Shown: positions 35,412 to 44,614 of the stretch, in pieces | How the letters are laid out: each line of letters begins with the position of its first letter | Position numbering within the stretch: the stretch's first letter is position 1 | Assembly: GCA_965204095.1 (NCBI GenBank) | Contig: OZ241991.1 | Coordinates: 1,922,001-1,986,000 of the forward strand | Direction of reading: 5' to 3' | DNA: 64,000 nucleotides | Source of the DNA: JAPPLB01 sp965204095 | GTDB taxonomy: Bacteria; Acidobacteriota; Terriglobia; Bryobacterales; UBA6623 | Notes under the pieces: model-generated | Told to the model about the DNA's origin: nothing | The model's database searches: none | What the model saw: only the letters and a program-made list of their open reading frames with translations | Translations under genes and position numbers: made by a program

Positions 35412-35963
35412 CTACTGGGCGTCATGACAGAGGTTGCACTCATTTGACGCTTTGCGGCGGTCGTGGCAGGCCATGCAAGCCATCATGTTGGTGGGCTTTT
35501 CCTGAAAGATGACTTCGCGCTCGGCGACAGGTCCATGACATTCCTGGCAGGAAATCTTGGCCTCCTTGTGATGCCATTCATGTGAAAAGTAGACGTAGTC
35601 GGGCACTTTGTAGACTTTGACCCAAGGGATTTCTTTGCCTTCCTCTTCAAAGCCGGAAAGTCTTTGGATATGTGGGCTGCCGGTCCTGACGGCTGCATGG
35701 CAGGCCATACAGGTAGAGGTGGACGGATAGCCCGCAAGGAAGCCGGGGTCTTCGATCTTGTGACAGTCGAGGCATTCCAAGCCAAGCCCGACATGGACTT
35801 TGTGGCTAAAGGGCAGCGGCTGTTCGGGCGGCGGGAGCGGTTCGAAAGGCTTGGGTTTGCCAACAGGAGCGCTGGTTTGGGCGGCCAGGAACGAGAGCGG
35901 AACGAGGACGGCGGCAACGAGGATGGCGCAGAGGTGCATTCGGTGGAGGCAGGCGCACTTCAT
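35412..35963 (-). CDS. Periplasmic pentaheme c-type cytochrome (cytochrome c3/c7-like)
   Basis: A 183-aa protein with five CxxCH haem-binding motifs (CLDCH, CMACH, CQECH, CMACH, CNLCH) and extra His residues (FSHKVH, FSHEWHH) suited to bis-His ligation. It probably carries electrons in the periplasm. The ATG at 35963 gives a signal peptide (LCAILVAAVLVPLSFLAAQ); a frame open to 36119 adds an Arg/Pro-rich stretch unlikely to be real. A Pro-rich linker (PLPPPEQPLP) follows the signal. Last gene of the reverse-strand group that includes the FAH enzyme, but 222 bases from it. Confidence 0.88.
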   Translation of the reverse strand: MKCACLHRMHLCAILVAAVLVPLSFLAAQTSAPVGKPKPFEPLPPPEQPLPFSHKVHVGLGLECLDCHKIEDPGFLAGYPSTSTCMACHAAVRTGSPHIQRLSGFEEEGKEIPWVKVYKVPDYVYFSHEWHHKEAKISCQECHGPVAEREVIFQEKPTNMMACMACHDRRKASNECNLCHDAQ

Positions 35964-36185
35964 CGCGCCACTACGTCTAGAGTAATGCGAAAACAACGAA
36001 TCCGTCATCGCAGGGGGTGAGGTTCTTGCCGCTGCCGCCGGCGGCGCCCTGGGGAAATGACCGCGGCGAAGTCGGGAAGGCACAGAAGCGATGAGACCGA
36101 TATAGGACTGTGCCTGCATCGGAGTAACACAGCGAAATTGGTTCGAACGGAAACGGATGCTTTGCAGAAAAAAATCAGAGTCCGC

Positions 36186-37070
36186 CTACAAGAGTTGACG
36201 ATGACTTCCGGTCCACTTTTGTCGCTCGCGGCGGGTCACGCTTGCAGTGATGCTTCCAACGCCGCGAACGAAACCTTCAACACGGTCGCCCGGCCGGACC
36301 CGTGCTCCCTTCGGACAACCGGTGGAAAGAATGGCGCCGGCCTCGAACGTAATCACCTCGGTGTGCAGAGCGACGAGCGCGTCCGGCCGATGGGCCATGT
36401 TTCGAACGTAGTCACTCGAGAACTGACGCCCATTGTGGATCGTTACGACCTCCAGCGTGTTCACGTCGGGCACTTCATCCTTTGTGACGATTACGGGGCC
36501 GAAGCTGAAGAATGTGTCAAAGCTCTTCGATCGCTGCAGGTAGCGAGCGTTGCGTCGGAGCACGTCGAGCGCCGTCATATCGAGCGTCACGGTGTAGCCG
36601 AGCAGGACGTCCTCGAATGCCTCGATCGGCACCTCTCGGCAGTTTTTACCGAACACGAGACCCAACTCCCCCTCGGCATCGATGTCGTCAGAAAGATCGG
36701 CCGGAGGCAACTCGATCGCACCACCAGGTTCGAAGAGCGACGAGGTCGGCTTCATGAAGCTGCCCGGCTCCTCGGGCTGCGTTTCGTTCAAGTCCTCGGC
36801 GTGCGATTTGTAGTTCAGGCCGATGCACCAGATCTTCGGCGGTGATGGATACGGCAAGCGCAGCCGTACTTCACTCAGCCGCAACACAGACTCGACGCCT
36901 GCCGAAGCCTCGCGCAATTCCTCGATCACATCGGCTTCGATCAGCGAGAGAAGTTCGGTTGGCAGCCGCACCCCTGAACGGGCGTTGACTTCCTCCACCG
37001 GCAGCACCTTGTCACCTTGCAGGATCCCGGCCTGCAAGCGGTTTTCGTATTCGAATGTGCAGAGTTTCAT
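36186..37070 (-). CDS. Fumarylacetoacetate hydrolase-family protein
   Basis: A 294-aa enzyme of the FAH superfamily, which hydrolyses, decarboxylates or hydrates small keto-acids using Mg or Mn. The C-terminal FAH domain starts KIWCIGLNYKSHAEDLN (~residue 80). Metal ligands are in DAEGELGLVFGKN (two acidic residues, ~135-140) and VTLDMTALD. Later segments IHNGRQFSSDYVRNM and STGCPKGARVRPGDRVEG complete the fold. The exact substrate cannot be told. Its start is 38 bases after the recJ stop on the same strand. Confidence 0.88.
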   Translation of the reverse strand: MKLCTFEYENRLQAGILQGDKVLPVEEVNARSGVRLPTELLSLIEADVIEELREASAGVESVLRLSEVRLRLPYPSPPKIWCIGLNYKSHAEDLNETQPEEPGSFMKPTSSLFEPGGAIELPPADLSDDIDAEGELGLVFGKNCREVPIEAFEDVLLGYTVTLDMTALDVLRRNARYLQRSKSFDTFFSFGPVIVTKDEVPDVNTLEVVTIHNGRQFSSDYVRNMAHRPDALVALHTEVITFEAGAILSTGCPKGARVRPGDRVEGFVRGVGSITASVTRRERQKWTGSHRQLL

Positions 37071-37108
37071 CTTGGATCAGGAGCGGTCCCACAAACGGCT
37101 CGAGGGCA

Positions 37109-38833
37109 TCACGCCGTGCCCGCTTCAGCCGCTCGAAAGTCCTCCAGTTTCAGCCGCAAACCGCCACGAAACTCGTCGCGCTCAATCGAGAAAGCCACAT
37201 CGACTCTCGAACCGGCGCACAGTCCCTTCACCTGCTCGGCCATGCGCCACCCGATCGCAGACAGCACAGCATCCCTCGTCCGAAGCCGCATCTTGACGTG
37301 CTTCATCTTCAGGATTTGCGGCGCCTCCAGCAGAGCCGCCGGGCCGGCAGAGAACTTCGGTGTGGGGTTCCCCAGCCCATGCGGGGCAAGGCGGCTCAAC
37401 TCTGCAAGGGTGTCTTCGTTGACGTCGCTGAAGGTGATCTCGGAGTCCAACGAAAGGATAGGAGTGAAGTCTTCGCTCTTGAGCGCCCCGCGAGCATGAT
37501 CGTTCAGGCGACGCCGCAGTTCGGGAATGCGATCGATCGGCAGTGTGCATCCCGCCGCTTGCTTGTGGCCGCCGAATCGCGTGAACAAGTCCGCTGTCGA
37601 CTCCAACCCCCCAAGCAGGTGATATCGCGGAATGCTGCGCCCCGAGCCCGTCGCGAGCCCCGTCGCCGTATCGCAGCTCAACACCAATGCCGGACGATAG
37701 TAGCGTTCCACAATCCGGTTCGCCACGATGCCGATCACTCCTGCGTGCCATCCATCGCCTGAAGCCACGATGAAAGGAGTGTCCTCGGGGCCCGGTAGAT
37801 CTTCAAGCATCTCGATGATCTCGTTGAAGATCGAATCTTCGGTCCTCTGCCGCTGGCGGTTCAACTGATCGAGATGCCCGGCGATACGCGACACCTCGGC
37901 TTCGCTGCGAGCATCAAACAGATCGATGACAGTCCGAGCGTCATCGAGCCGTCCCGCGGCGTTGAGGCGCGGACCGATCCGAAAGCCCACGTCGCCCGCG
38001 CTGAGTCTCTTGTTGAGATCGAGGCCCGAGACGCCGATGAGCGCGCGCAGTCCCAGGTTGTTCGGATTCCTCAGACCTTCGAGTCCCAGCTTCGTGAAGA
38101 CACGGTTTTCACCGATCAGCGGCACCATATCGGCCACCGTCGCGATGGCGACTATCTTGAGAAGCGAAGTCAGCACGCGATCAAGCTTCTCGGCAGGCCA
38201 TCCCAGCTTGCTCAGCAGTGCCTGCGCCAACTTGAAAACGACGCCCGCGCCGCACAGGTTCTTGTCAGGGTAGGTGCACCCTGGCTGATTAGGGTTCAGC
38301 ACCGCGAACGCGGGCGGCATGCACGCGGTGGGAAGGTGATGGTCCGTGATAATGACATCGACGCCGAGTTCGTTGGCGCATTGGATCACTTCTGTTTCTC
38401 GGATGCCGTTGTCTGCGGTGATGATGAGCCGAACGCCCATGCTCGCAGCGCGCTCGATGACCGCGGCGCGCATACCGTAGCCTTCGCGAATGCGGTGAGG
38501 CACATGAAATTCCGCCGAGCCGCCCGCCAGTTCGATCACCGCCCGCAGCAGGACAACCGACGTGGTGCCGTCGACGTCGTAGTCGCCGTAGACGAGGATT
38601 TTTTCCTGTCGCGCAATAGCCCTACGGATTCGGCTGACGGCCTCGCGCATGCCCCCCAAGCGATAGGGGTCGTGAAGTTGGGATAGTTCCGGTCGCAGGA
38701 AGCGCAATGCCTCGGCGGGGTCGGTGATGCCTCGTTGCGTCAGAAGCACGCTCGTCAACCCAGACACCTGCGCCTCTCTCCGGAGCCGCTCGGCTTCGGC
38801 CGAGTCATAACTCCGATAGATCCAACGCTTCAT
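37109..38833 (-). CDS. recJ: Single-stranded-DNA-specific exonuclease RecJ
   Basis: 5'-3' exonuclease acting in recombination and mismatch repair (574 aa). DHH-family motifs are intact: VYGDYDVDGTTS (motif I), TADNGI (II), ITDHHLP (III), ATVADMVPLIGENR (IV), followed by DHHA1 (SGDGWHAGVIGIVANRI, TGSGRSIPRYHL, FGGHKQAAGCTL) and the C-terminal OB fold. Confidence 0.96.
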   Translation of the reverse strand: MKRWIYRSYDSAEAERLRREAQVSGLTSVLLTQRGITDPAEALRFLRPELSQLHDPYRLGGMREAVSRIRRAIARQEKILVYGDYDVDGTTSVVLLRAVIELAGGSAEFHVPHRIREGYGMRAAVIERAASMGVRLIITADNGIRETEVIQCANELGVDVIITDHHLPTACMPPAFAVLNPNQPGCTYPDKNLCGAGVVFKLAQALLSKLGWPAEKLDRVLTSLLKIVAIATVADMVPLIGENRVFTKLGLEGLRNPNNLGLRALIGVSGLDLNKRLSAGDVGFRIGPRLNAAGRLDDARTVIDLFDARSEAEVSRIAGHLDQLNRQRQRTEDSIFNEIIEMLEDLPGPEDTPFIVASGDGWHAGVIGIVANRIVERYYRPALVLSCDTATGLATGSGRSIPRYHLLGGLESTADLFTRFGGHKQAAGCTLPIDRIPELRRRLNDHARGALKSEDFTPILSLDSEITFSDVNEDTLAELSRLAPHGLGNPTPKFSAGPAALLEAPQILKMKHVKMRLRTRDAVLSAIGWRMAEQVKGLCAGSRVDVAFSIERDEFRGGLRLKLEDFRAAEAGTA

Positions 38834-38887
38834 GTTTCCCGGAGTCTCGCAGGGGTTGTCCTGTAAGTGACTGTACCGATGACCGGG

Positions 38888-40687
38888 CTACTCCGTGCGT
38901 ACCATTACCTGCCCGTCGTAGTCGAGATCCCTCGCAGCCGGAGTGACGATGGTCTTTCTGTTGATATAGATCTTTGTCTGCAGGACCTTCGCCCGCCGCA
39001 CGTCGTCTTCGCTTACGAACGGCGCGATGTCCACTGCCGACGCGACCGGTTTCGGTACAGGACGGTTAGCGGGGTTGGATTGCCCCGCGTCCGGGACCGG
39101 ACTCGGCGAGGCGGCTTCCTTCCCGTTCAGAAAGCGGTCGACGACCTCCACGGCGGGTCCCGTATTGACGCTCGCTGTCGCTGTCAGGGCGCCCGACGCG
39201 GCTGCGACACCCCGCTGCTGCAAGTACTGGTCTACCGCCGCCGCGACTTTCGGACGGTCCGTCGAAGCCACCTCGCTTGCAGCGGTTCTCCCGGCAAAGA
39301 AACTCTTGGCCTCATCGCTCTCGAATGCTTCCTCGACTTCCCGCACCTTGTAGGCAACGCGCTTGATGTTGATCAAATGCATGGGGCCTATGTTGTCGCC
39401 CGTGATGTTTCCCGCGATCGCGCCACATCCGAGCGTCATCGATGGCGGCACGTTCGTCGTGATGCCCGTCGAGCCTTGCGGCGCCGCCGTGTTCACGAGG
39501 ATACGAAAGGCCGGCATCGCCAAGCCGAACTCACGAATCCGCTCGTCGTTCTTCGAATAGATCACGCAGGTGTGCCCGCGCCCGCCGAAGTTCACGATCG
39601 CTGCCGTCGCCTTCAGTGCGCTGGCGAAATTCTCCGCGAAGTGTACGCTCAAGACGGGCGAGAGTTTTTCGGCGGAAAGCGGATGCTCGCGGCCGACGCC
39701 CTTGAGTTCCACGACCAGCGCCCGGACATCCTCCCCGACTCTGAAGCCGGCCATCTCGGCAATGCGCTGAGGCGACTGTCCCACGCAGTCGGGGTTCACA
39801 CGAAAGTCCTTGGTGATCAGCAATGCAGCCAATGCGGCTGTCTGCCGCTCATCGCAGACATGGGCGCCGTGTTTCTTCAGCGCCGACCAAACCGCTTCAC
39901 GGTTCTTCTCCTCGGCGATGACACACTGTTCGCTGGAGCAGACCGTCCCGTAGTCAAACGACTTGCCGTCGATGACGGAGCCGATCGCTTCATCGATGTC
40001 GGCAGTGTCATCGAGCAGCACAGCCACATTGCCCGGACCAACGCCGAGGGCGGGCTTTCCGCTTGAATACGCCGCGTGAACAATCCCCGGACCGCCGGTG
40101 GAAAGGATGAGGCTCGTGCGACGGTGCTTGAGTAACTCGTTCGTTCCTTGGATCGTCGCTTTCGTCAGGCACTGGACGACGCCCTTGGGGGCGCCCGCGG
40201 CTTCAGCGGCTTCAGCGAGCAGCCTCGCGGATTCGCACGTACAGTTGACCGCCCGTGGATGCGGGCTCACGACGATGGCATTCTTACTCTTGAGCGCAAT
40301 GAGAATCTTGAAGAAAGCCGTGGATGTCGGATTCGTCGTGGGCAGAATGGCCGCCACGACTCCCGCGGGCTCGGCGATTTCGAGAATCCCCTTGTCGGGG
40401 TCTTCGCCAATCACGCCAACGGTTTTCATCGGACGGATAGCCCGATGCAGGAGATCCGAGTTCAGCAGGTTCTTGATGGTCTTATCACGGACATTGCCGT
40501 AGCCGGTTTCTTCAACCGCGAGCTTGGCCAGCGACCCGGCGTTGGCGCGCGCAACGGCCGCCGCCTGATCGACAATGCGGTCGACCTCCTCCTGCGTGTG
40601 CTTACGGAACTGAAGAAAGGCTTCGTGCGCCGCCGCAACCTTAGTGCGGACTTCTTGAATCGACTGCAGATCCTTATCCGCCACCAT
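38888..40687 (-). CDS. CoA-acylating aldehyde dehydrogenase of a bacterial microcompartment
   Basis: A 599-aa NAD/CoA-dependent enzyme turning an aldehyde into acyl-CoA, of the PduP/EutE group. The catalytic Cys is in YGTVCSSEQCVI (~residue 250); the nucleotide-binding region includes ILPTTNPTSTAFFK. The core ends near residue 460. A C-terminal extension of about 130 residues holds an amphipathic stretch (AAVDQYLQQRGVAA) like encapsulation peptides, a Pro/Ala linker, and a basic tail. It begins 9 bases after a BMC-H shell gene, so it probably works in a shell. Confidence 0.9.
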   Translation of the reverse strand: MVADKDLQSIQEVRTKVAAAHEAFLQFRKHTQEEVDRIVDQAAAVARANAGSLAKLAVEETGYGNVRDKTIKNLLNSDLLHRAIRPMKTVGVIGEDPDKGILEIAEPAGVVAAILPTTNPTSTAFFKILIALKSKNAIVVSPHPRAVNCTCESARLLAEAAEAAGAPKGVVQCLTKATIQGTNELLKHRRTSLILSTGGPGIVHAAYSSGKPALGVGPGNVAVLLDDTADIDEAIGSVIDGKSFDYGTVCSSEQCVIAEEKNREAVWSALKKHGAHVCDERQTAALAALLITKDFRVNPDCVGQSPQRIAEMAGFRVGEDVRALVVELKGVGREHPLSAEKLSPVLSVHFAENFASALKATAAIVNFGGRGHTCVIYSKNDERIREFGLAMPAFRILVNTAAPQGSTGITTNVPPSMTLGCGAIAGNITGDNIGPMHLINIKRVAYKVREVEEAFESDEAKSFFAGRTAASEVASTDRPKVAAAVDQYLQQRGVAAASGALTATASVNTGPAVEVVDRFLNGKEAASPSPVPDAGQSNPANRPVPKPVASAVDIAPFVSEDDVRRAKVLQTKIYINRKTIVTPAARDLDYDGQVMVRTE

Positions 40688-40696
40688 CGCGGATCG

Positions 40697-40993
40697 TTAT
40701 CCCTTGCCGCCTTGCGCGGCCCTGTTCTTCGGCACGATCTTGGTGTCGGCCTCTTCGTGAGGGTTGGGGATGACGTGAACACTGACCAATTCGCCCACCC
40801 GCCGGGCGGCCGCCGCACCCGCGTCCGTCGCCGCTTTGACCGCGCCGACATCGCCACGGCACGTCACGGTGACGAACCCGGCGCCGATGTACTCCTTGCC
40901 TTCGAGCACGACCTTCGCGGCCTTGACCATCGCGTCAGCGGCCTCGACAGCTCCCACAAGGCCCTTTGTCTCAATCATTCCCAGAGCTTCCAC
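40697..40993 (-). CDS. BMC-H microcompartment shell protein (PduA/EutM-like)
   Basis: A 98-aa hexamer-forming shell protein. It starts EALGMIETKGLVGAVEAADAM and has VVLEGKEYIGAGFVTVTCRGDVGAVKAATDAG and VHVIPNPHE, the classic single BMC domain. The GTG start at 40993 is preceded by GGGAG. Hexamers tile the facets of a protein shell around the aldehyde dehydrogenase. No BMC-P (vertex) or BMC-T gene is in the window. Confidence 0.95.
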   Translation of the reverse strand: MEALGMIETKGLVGAVEAADAMVKAAKVVLEGKEYIGAGFVTVTCRGDVGAVKAATDAGAAAARRVGELVSVHVIPNPHEEADTKIVPKNRAAQGGKG

Positions 40994-41276
40994 AGGTTGG
41001 CTCCCTGCCTCTCAGCGTAACCGTGAAAGTACCACAACCACTCGAATACCCACAAGCCGAAAAGATTGACGTCTCCCCGCCATGTGATTCAAGCGTGAAT
41101 TCTCTCTTCGTCACCCAAGGTGCGATATGAGAACACACCTTTGAATCATCGATCACTCGCGGTATTCTTCCGATTGGAGCACGCCATTTCAAATAGCGGT
41201 GTCGCTCGTTATACGCGCGGCTGTTGGTATGCTTTGGCTTGGTATCAACTACGACAGGTGAAGAGAGGTGATGCCC
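40994..41276. other. Divergent intergenic region between BMC-H and sialidase genes
   Basis: 283 bases that must hold both promoters. On the reverse strand TTGTGG and TACTTT about 18 apart is a weak candidate for the microcompartment operon. Nothing else recognised. Confidence 0.35.
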
Positions 41277-42401
41277 ATGAACTCGATGAAGGTTTCCAAA
41301 CACGATCACGTGCTCGTCGTGGCATCTGCCCTGGCGCTGCATCTCGCTCTACCTTATCCAGCCTCCGCCAACGAAGATATCCGCCTCGAACCGCGCGTTC
41401 AGGCCATCCTGCAGATCAAAGCCGCGCCATACACAAAGCTGGCCAACGGTAGCGCCCTCACCGTCGAAGACAAGTTCGCGTACATCACGCCCGACAACGG
41501 CCAAACCTGGCTCGATCCCATTCCCCTGTTTCCGGACGGACCTGATCTCGAAGTCAGCAATGAGCGCGTGCTTACCCGTACCCGCGACGGGGCGATCATT
41601 CTGGCCTTCATGAATCTCAACTCGCGGGACTGGGGTTGGGACGACCAGAAGAACGCACCCGACCGCGAAGTACGACTCGACGTATGGACCATCCGCAGCC
41701 TGGACGAAGGCCGCACTTGGCAGGATGCGCAGCGCATTCAAGGCGGTTGGTGCGGCGCTGTGCGAGACATCATTCAGACCGCTTCCGGCCGCGTGGTTCT
41801 CACTGCGCAGGTCTTGACGGACAACCCGCCTCGCCACGTCACGCGAACCTATTCCTCCGACGACGACGGCAAGACCTGGAAGCCGAGCAACATCCTCGAC
41901 CTCGGCGGACGCGGCCACCACGACGGCGCAATAGAAGCCACGATCGTCGAGCGCCGCGATCACAGGATCTGGATGCTGCTCCGTACGAATCTCGATTATT
42001 TCTGGGAAGCATTTTCAGACAACCAGGGTCGCTATTGGAGAGAAATGCGGCCCACCAGGATCGACGCCAGCAGCTCTCCGGCTTACCTGACACGGCTCCA
42101 AAGCGGCCGGCTCGTGATGACCTGGAACCGGCTTTATCTCGAAGGCAAGAACACCACCGTACGCCGCGGCGGTTCCCGCTCGGAAACGCTTGCCAGTTGG
42201 GAACGATCAGAACTCTCCATCGCTTTTTCCGACGACGATGGGCAGAACTGGACAGACTCGGTCGTGATCGCCCGCCACAAAGACAAGTCCAAACGAGTGT
42301 CCTATCCCTGGGTCTTCGAGCGTCGGCCCGGAGAGATGTGGATCACTACGATGCAAGGCGGCCTCAAGTGCCGGCTCTTTGAAAAGGACTTCGTGAAGTA
42401 G
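41277..42401 (+). CDS. Exported sialidase-like (BNR/Asp-box) protein
   Basis: A 374-aa six-bladed beta-propeller with a signal peptide (VLVVASALALHLALPYPASA). Five Asp-box repeats of type S/T-x-D-x-G-x-x-W are seen (PDNGQTW, SLDEGRTW, SDDDGKTW, SDNQGRYW, SDDDGQNW). Such proteins are exo-sialidases or sialidase-fold glycosidases and binding proteins; catalytic residues were not verified. The ATG at 41277 follows GAGAGG by 8 bases, better than GTG 41268 or ATG 41271. Confidence 0.85.
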   Translation: MNSMKVSKHDHVLVVASALALHLALPYPASANEDIRLEPRVQAILQIKAAPYTKLANGSALTVEDKFAYITPDNGQTWLDPIPLFPDGPDLEVSNERVLTRTRDGAIILAFMNLNSRDWGWDDQKNAPDREVRLDVWTIRSLDEGRTWQDAQRIQGGWCGAVRDIIQTASGRVVLTAQVLTDNPPRHVTRTYSSDDDGKTWKPSNILDLGGRGHHDGAIEATIVERRDHRIWMLLRTNLDYFWEAFSDNQGRYWREMRPTRIDASSSPAYLTRLQSGRLVMTWNRLYLEGKNTTVRRGGSRSETLASWERSELSIAFSDDDGQNWTDSVVIARHKDKSKRVSYPWVFERRPGEMWITTMQGGLKCRLFEKDFVK

Positions 42402-42405
42402 AGAC

Positions 42406-43152
42406 CTACTTTCTCTTCCTTCGCTGAGGCGGTTGCGGCTCTTGCACAGGAGGAGGGCTCTGTTTGAAGTTGATCACGATGTAGGTGATCACTTCGACCG
42501 GCAATCCGTTCAGGTATGTAGGCCGGTAGCGCCACTGCAGGACCGCCGCCATAGCCGCTTCCACCAACAGAGGATGTCCCTCCAGCACTTTCAATCCCCG
42601 AATGGTTCCCTCTTTGGTGACGGTTGCCTCAAGGCGCACAGTGCCGCTGATGTCTTCCTCCACTGCCTCGATGGGATACACGGGGAGCACGCGGTTGACC
42701 AGCTTCGCTGATTGCACGTTGCCGCCGACTCGGATGGGGGCGGGCGGCGGGACGTTCTTTGTACCAGCGCGCGAAAGATCCAGGATTCCCCCGATCACCC
42801 CATCCGGGATTCCCGTTGAGATGCCTCTCAAGGTCGGTCCGGGGACTGCCGCGCCTCCATACACGATCGCGTTTCCCATGGGGACCTCACTTGGCGCCTG
42901 CGCAATTGCCTCGAACCGGCGCGGCAGCCTGGGGGTTGGTTTCAGAGAGCGTTGCTCCAGTGAGGGCGCCGGAGGTGGTGGAGCCACCAGCAGGATGGAG
43001 TTCGTCAAATCGTGCACCGGGATCTCGTAGGTGTAAATCAGCGGCAGCAGGAGTGCAGCGCCAATCAGGAACGATTGCCCAAGCAGAGAAACCAACAGCG
43101 TCCACGGCTTGACGCCGCTGCCCTCTCGATGCACAAAGGTTTGACCAAACAC
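42406..43152 (-). CDS. TonB-family energy transducer
   Basis: A 248-aa protein: cytoplasmic N-terminus, a membrane helix (LLVSLLGQSFLIGAALLLPLIY, ~residues 19-41), a Pro-rich periplasmic linker (VAPPPPAPS), and a C-terminal TonB domain starting ~150 (SAKLVNRVLPVYPIEAVEEDISGTVRLEATV, ending VEVITYIVINF). It links inner-membrane proton energy to TonB receptors. Similar in plan to the TonB protein at 59596-60348. Not beside ExbB/ExbD genes here. Convergent with the sialidase gene (4-base gap). Confidence 0.9.
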   Translation of the reverse strand: MFGQTFVHREGSGVKPWTLLVSLLGQSFLIGAALLLPLIYTYEIPVHDLTNSILLVAPPPPAPSLEQRSLKPTPRLPRRFEAIAQAPSEVPMGNAIVYGGAAVPGPTLRGISTGIPDGVIGGILDLSRAGTKNVPPPAPIRVGGNVQSAKLVNRVLPVYPIEAVEEDISGTVRLEATVTKEGTIRGLKVLEGHPLLVEAAMAAVLQWRYRPTYLNGLPVEVITYIVINFKQSPPPVQEPQPPQRRKRK

Positions 43153-43264
43153 GGCAGGAACAACCGAAGGTTACTCCATGTAGTCGCTCCCTGGAGCTTC
43201 TTTGTTACGAAGAGGGCTGGGAAAATCGCTCGAGACGCCGGGGTGCACGGCCGCAAGGCTCGAG

Positions 43265-43951
43265 CTAGACGACCGATCCTTCCTGGATCTCCTCGGAATT
43301 CGTGCCCCGCTCGGTTTCTTTCGGAACGCGGTTCTGATCGGCTGCGTCCGCCGTATGTTCCTCTTCATCAAGCTGACGCGTTTCGCGCCAAGTGTGGGCG
43401 ATGCGGTGCGCCACTGTGATGTTCGACAGTACGGCGATCACCCATAGGACAGGCGCCATGCGGTCAAAAAGCGCGCCGATGATGATCAGCACAATGCGCT
43501 CCGGCCTCTCGAGAAACCCCACCTTGCAACTCGGGATGCAATTCTCGGCTCGGGCGCGCGCGTAACTCGTGAGCGTCGAGCCCGTCATTACAACGGCTGT
43601 CAGAACGACATAGAAATAGCGGTTTACACTCGCGTAGTACACCAGCAACCCCATCAGCAGGATCAGATCGGAATATCGATCGAGCACCGAGTCAAGGAAT
43701 CCACCGAAACGCGTCACCTTGTTGCTCTGGCGCGCGACGGGACCGTCTATCAAGTCGAATACTGCTCCGATCACCACCACGATGCCGGCCGAGAAGAATT
43801 CGCCGCGACCGAACAGCCAAGCGGCGATGCCGTTGATGCCAAGTCCCATGCAGGTCAGCAGATTGGGGTGGACTCGGGCCCCGATCAGCAGCTTGACGAT
43901 CAGTCCCACGAGGTAACCTGCCGCGCTTCCGATTTTTTGGGTAACACCCAT
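43265..43951 (-). CDS. CDP-alcohol phosphatidyltransferase family protein
   Basis: A 228-aa integral membrane enzyme transferring a phosphatidyl group from CDP-diacylglycerol to an alcohol. The signature DGPVARQSNKVTRFGGFLDSVLDR (DG-x2-AR-x8-G-x3-D-x3-D) is complete, at residues ~70-93. About six hydrophobic segments. It could be a PgsA, inositol- or archaetidyl-type enzyme; the alcohol is not clear. It follows greA by 35 bases on the same strand. Confidence 0.9.
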   Translation of the reverse strand: MGVTQKIGSAAGYLVGLIVKLLIGARVHPNLLTCMGLGINGIAAWLFGRGEFFSAGIVVVIGAVFDLIDGPVARQSNKVTRFGGFLDSVLDRYSDLILLMGLLVYYASVNRYFYVVLTAVVMTGSTLTSYARARAENCIPSCKVGFLERPERIVLIIIGALFDRMAPVLWVIAVLSNITVAHRIAHTWRETRQLDEEEHTADAADQNRVPKETERGTNSEEIQEGSVV

Positions 43952-43986
43952 TGTGGTTTCCAGTTCAGACCGGCGCGGTCAGTGCA

Positions 43987-44460
43987 TCAGCCATCCTGCT
44001 CGTGGATTGTCTTCAGCTTCAAAATCTCCATCTCCCGTACCCCGCCCGGAGTGCGGACCTCGGTCACGTCGCCCGGTTGCTTGCCCATCAGGGCGCGGCC
44101 AATCGGTGACGTCGTTGAGATTTTTCCATTCGGAGCATCGACGTCCTCCGACGTCACAAGGTAATATTGCGTTTCCTTGTCATTGTCAATGTCGTAAACC
44201 ACAACCGTCGATCCGAGTCCGACCACACCCGGACGAATCTTGGTGAGATCGACCATCCTCATGTCCGCCAAGCGCTTTTTTTTCTTTGCCAGCAGAGCAC
44301 CGACATAGTCCTGGCGCTCTTTCGCCGCGGCGTATTCGGCGTTCTCACTCAAGTCACCCAGTTCGCGCGCTCGCTGGATTTCTTTCGGTAGCTCGTTCTT
44401 CAACTCGTACTCGAGCTTCCTGATCTCGTCTTCGAGCTTCTGAATAAAGTCAAGGGCCAT
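43987..44460 (-). CDS. greA: Transcription elongation factor GreA
   Basis: Rescues backtracked RNA polymerase by stimulating RNA cleavage. 157 aa. The N-terminal coiled-coil carries the acidic tip GDLSENAEY; the C-terminal FKBP-like domain holds STVVVYDIDNDKE and PIGRALMGKQPGD. The ATG at 44460 matches the usual N-terminus (ALDFIQKLEDEIRKLE); an in-frame GTG at 44472 is possible. Preceded by an unusual leader with a terminator. Confidence 0.95.
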   Translation of the reverse strand: MALDFIQKLEDEIRKLEYELKNELPKEIQRARELGDLSENAEYAAAKERQDYVGALLAKKKKRLADMRMVDLTKIRPGVVGLGSTVVVYDIDNDKETQYYLVTSEDVDAPNGKISTTSPIGRALMGKQPGDVTEVRTPGGVREMEILKLKTIHEQDG

Positions 44461-44497
44461 ACTGTCTTTCACTCACGTTGGTTCACATGCGGCGGAA

Positions 44498-44532
44498 CGA
44501 AAAATACCGGTTCCGCAGGCCGCGAACCGGTA
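44498..44532 (-). terminator. Terminator/attenuator in the greA leader
   Basis: On the reverse strand TACCGGTTC (plus 44524-44532) pairs with GAACCGGTA (plus 44505-44513), a perfect 9-bp stem with a 10-base loop, followed by five T. It lies 38 bases before the greA ATG and about 70 bases after the predicted transcription start. Confidence 0.72.
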
Positions 44533-44608
44533 CCGATGAGCATTCAATGAGAAACTCCCCACCCCACTTTTCCAGGCACTCGCGGGCGCTTCCCTGTTAT
44601 CCGGCTCC

Positions 44609-44614
44609 ATTATA
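44609..44614 (-). promoter_or_regulatory. -10 box for greA
   Basis: Perfect TATAAT on the reverse strand, 149 bases before the greA start. No clear -35; transcription would begin near 44602, giving a terminated RNA of about 105 bases if the downstream hairpin acts. Confidence 0.5.
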
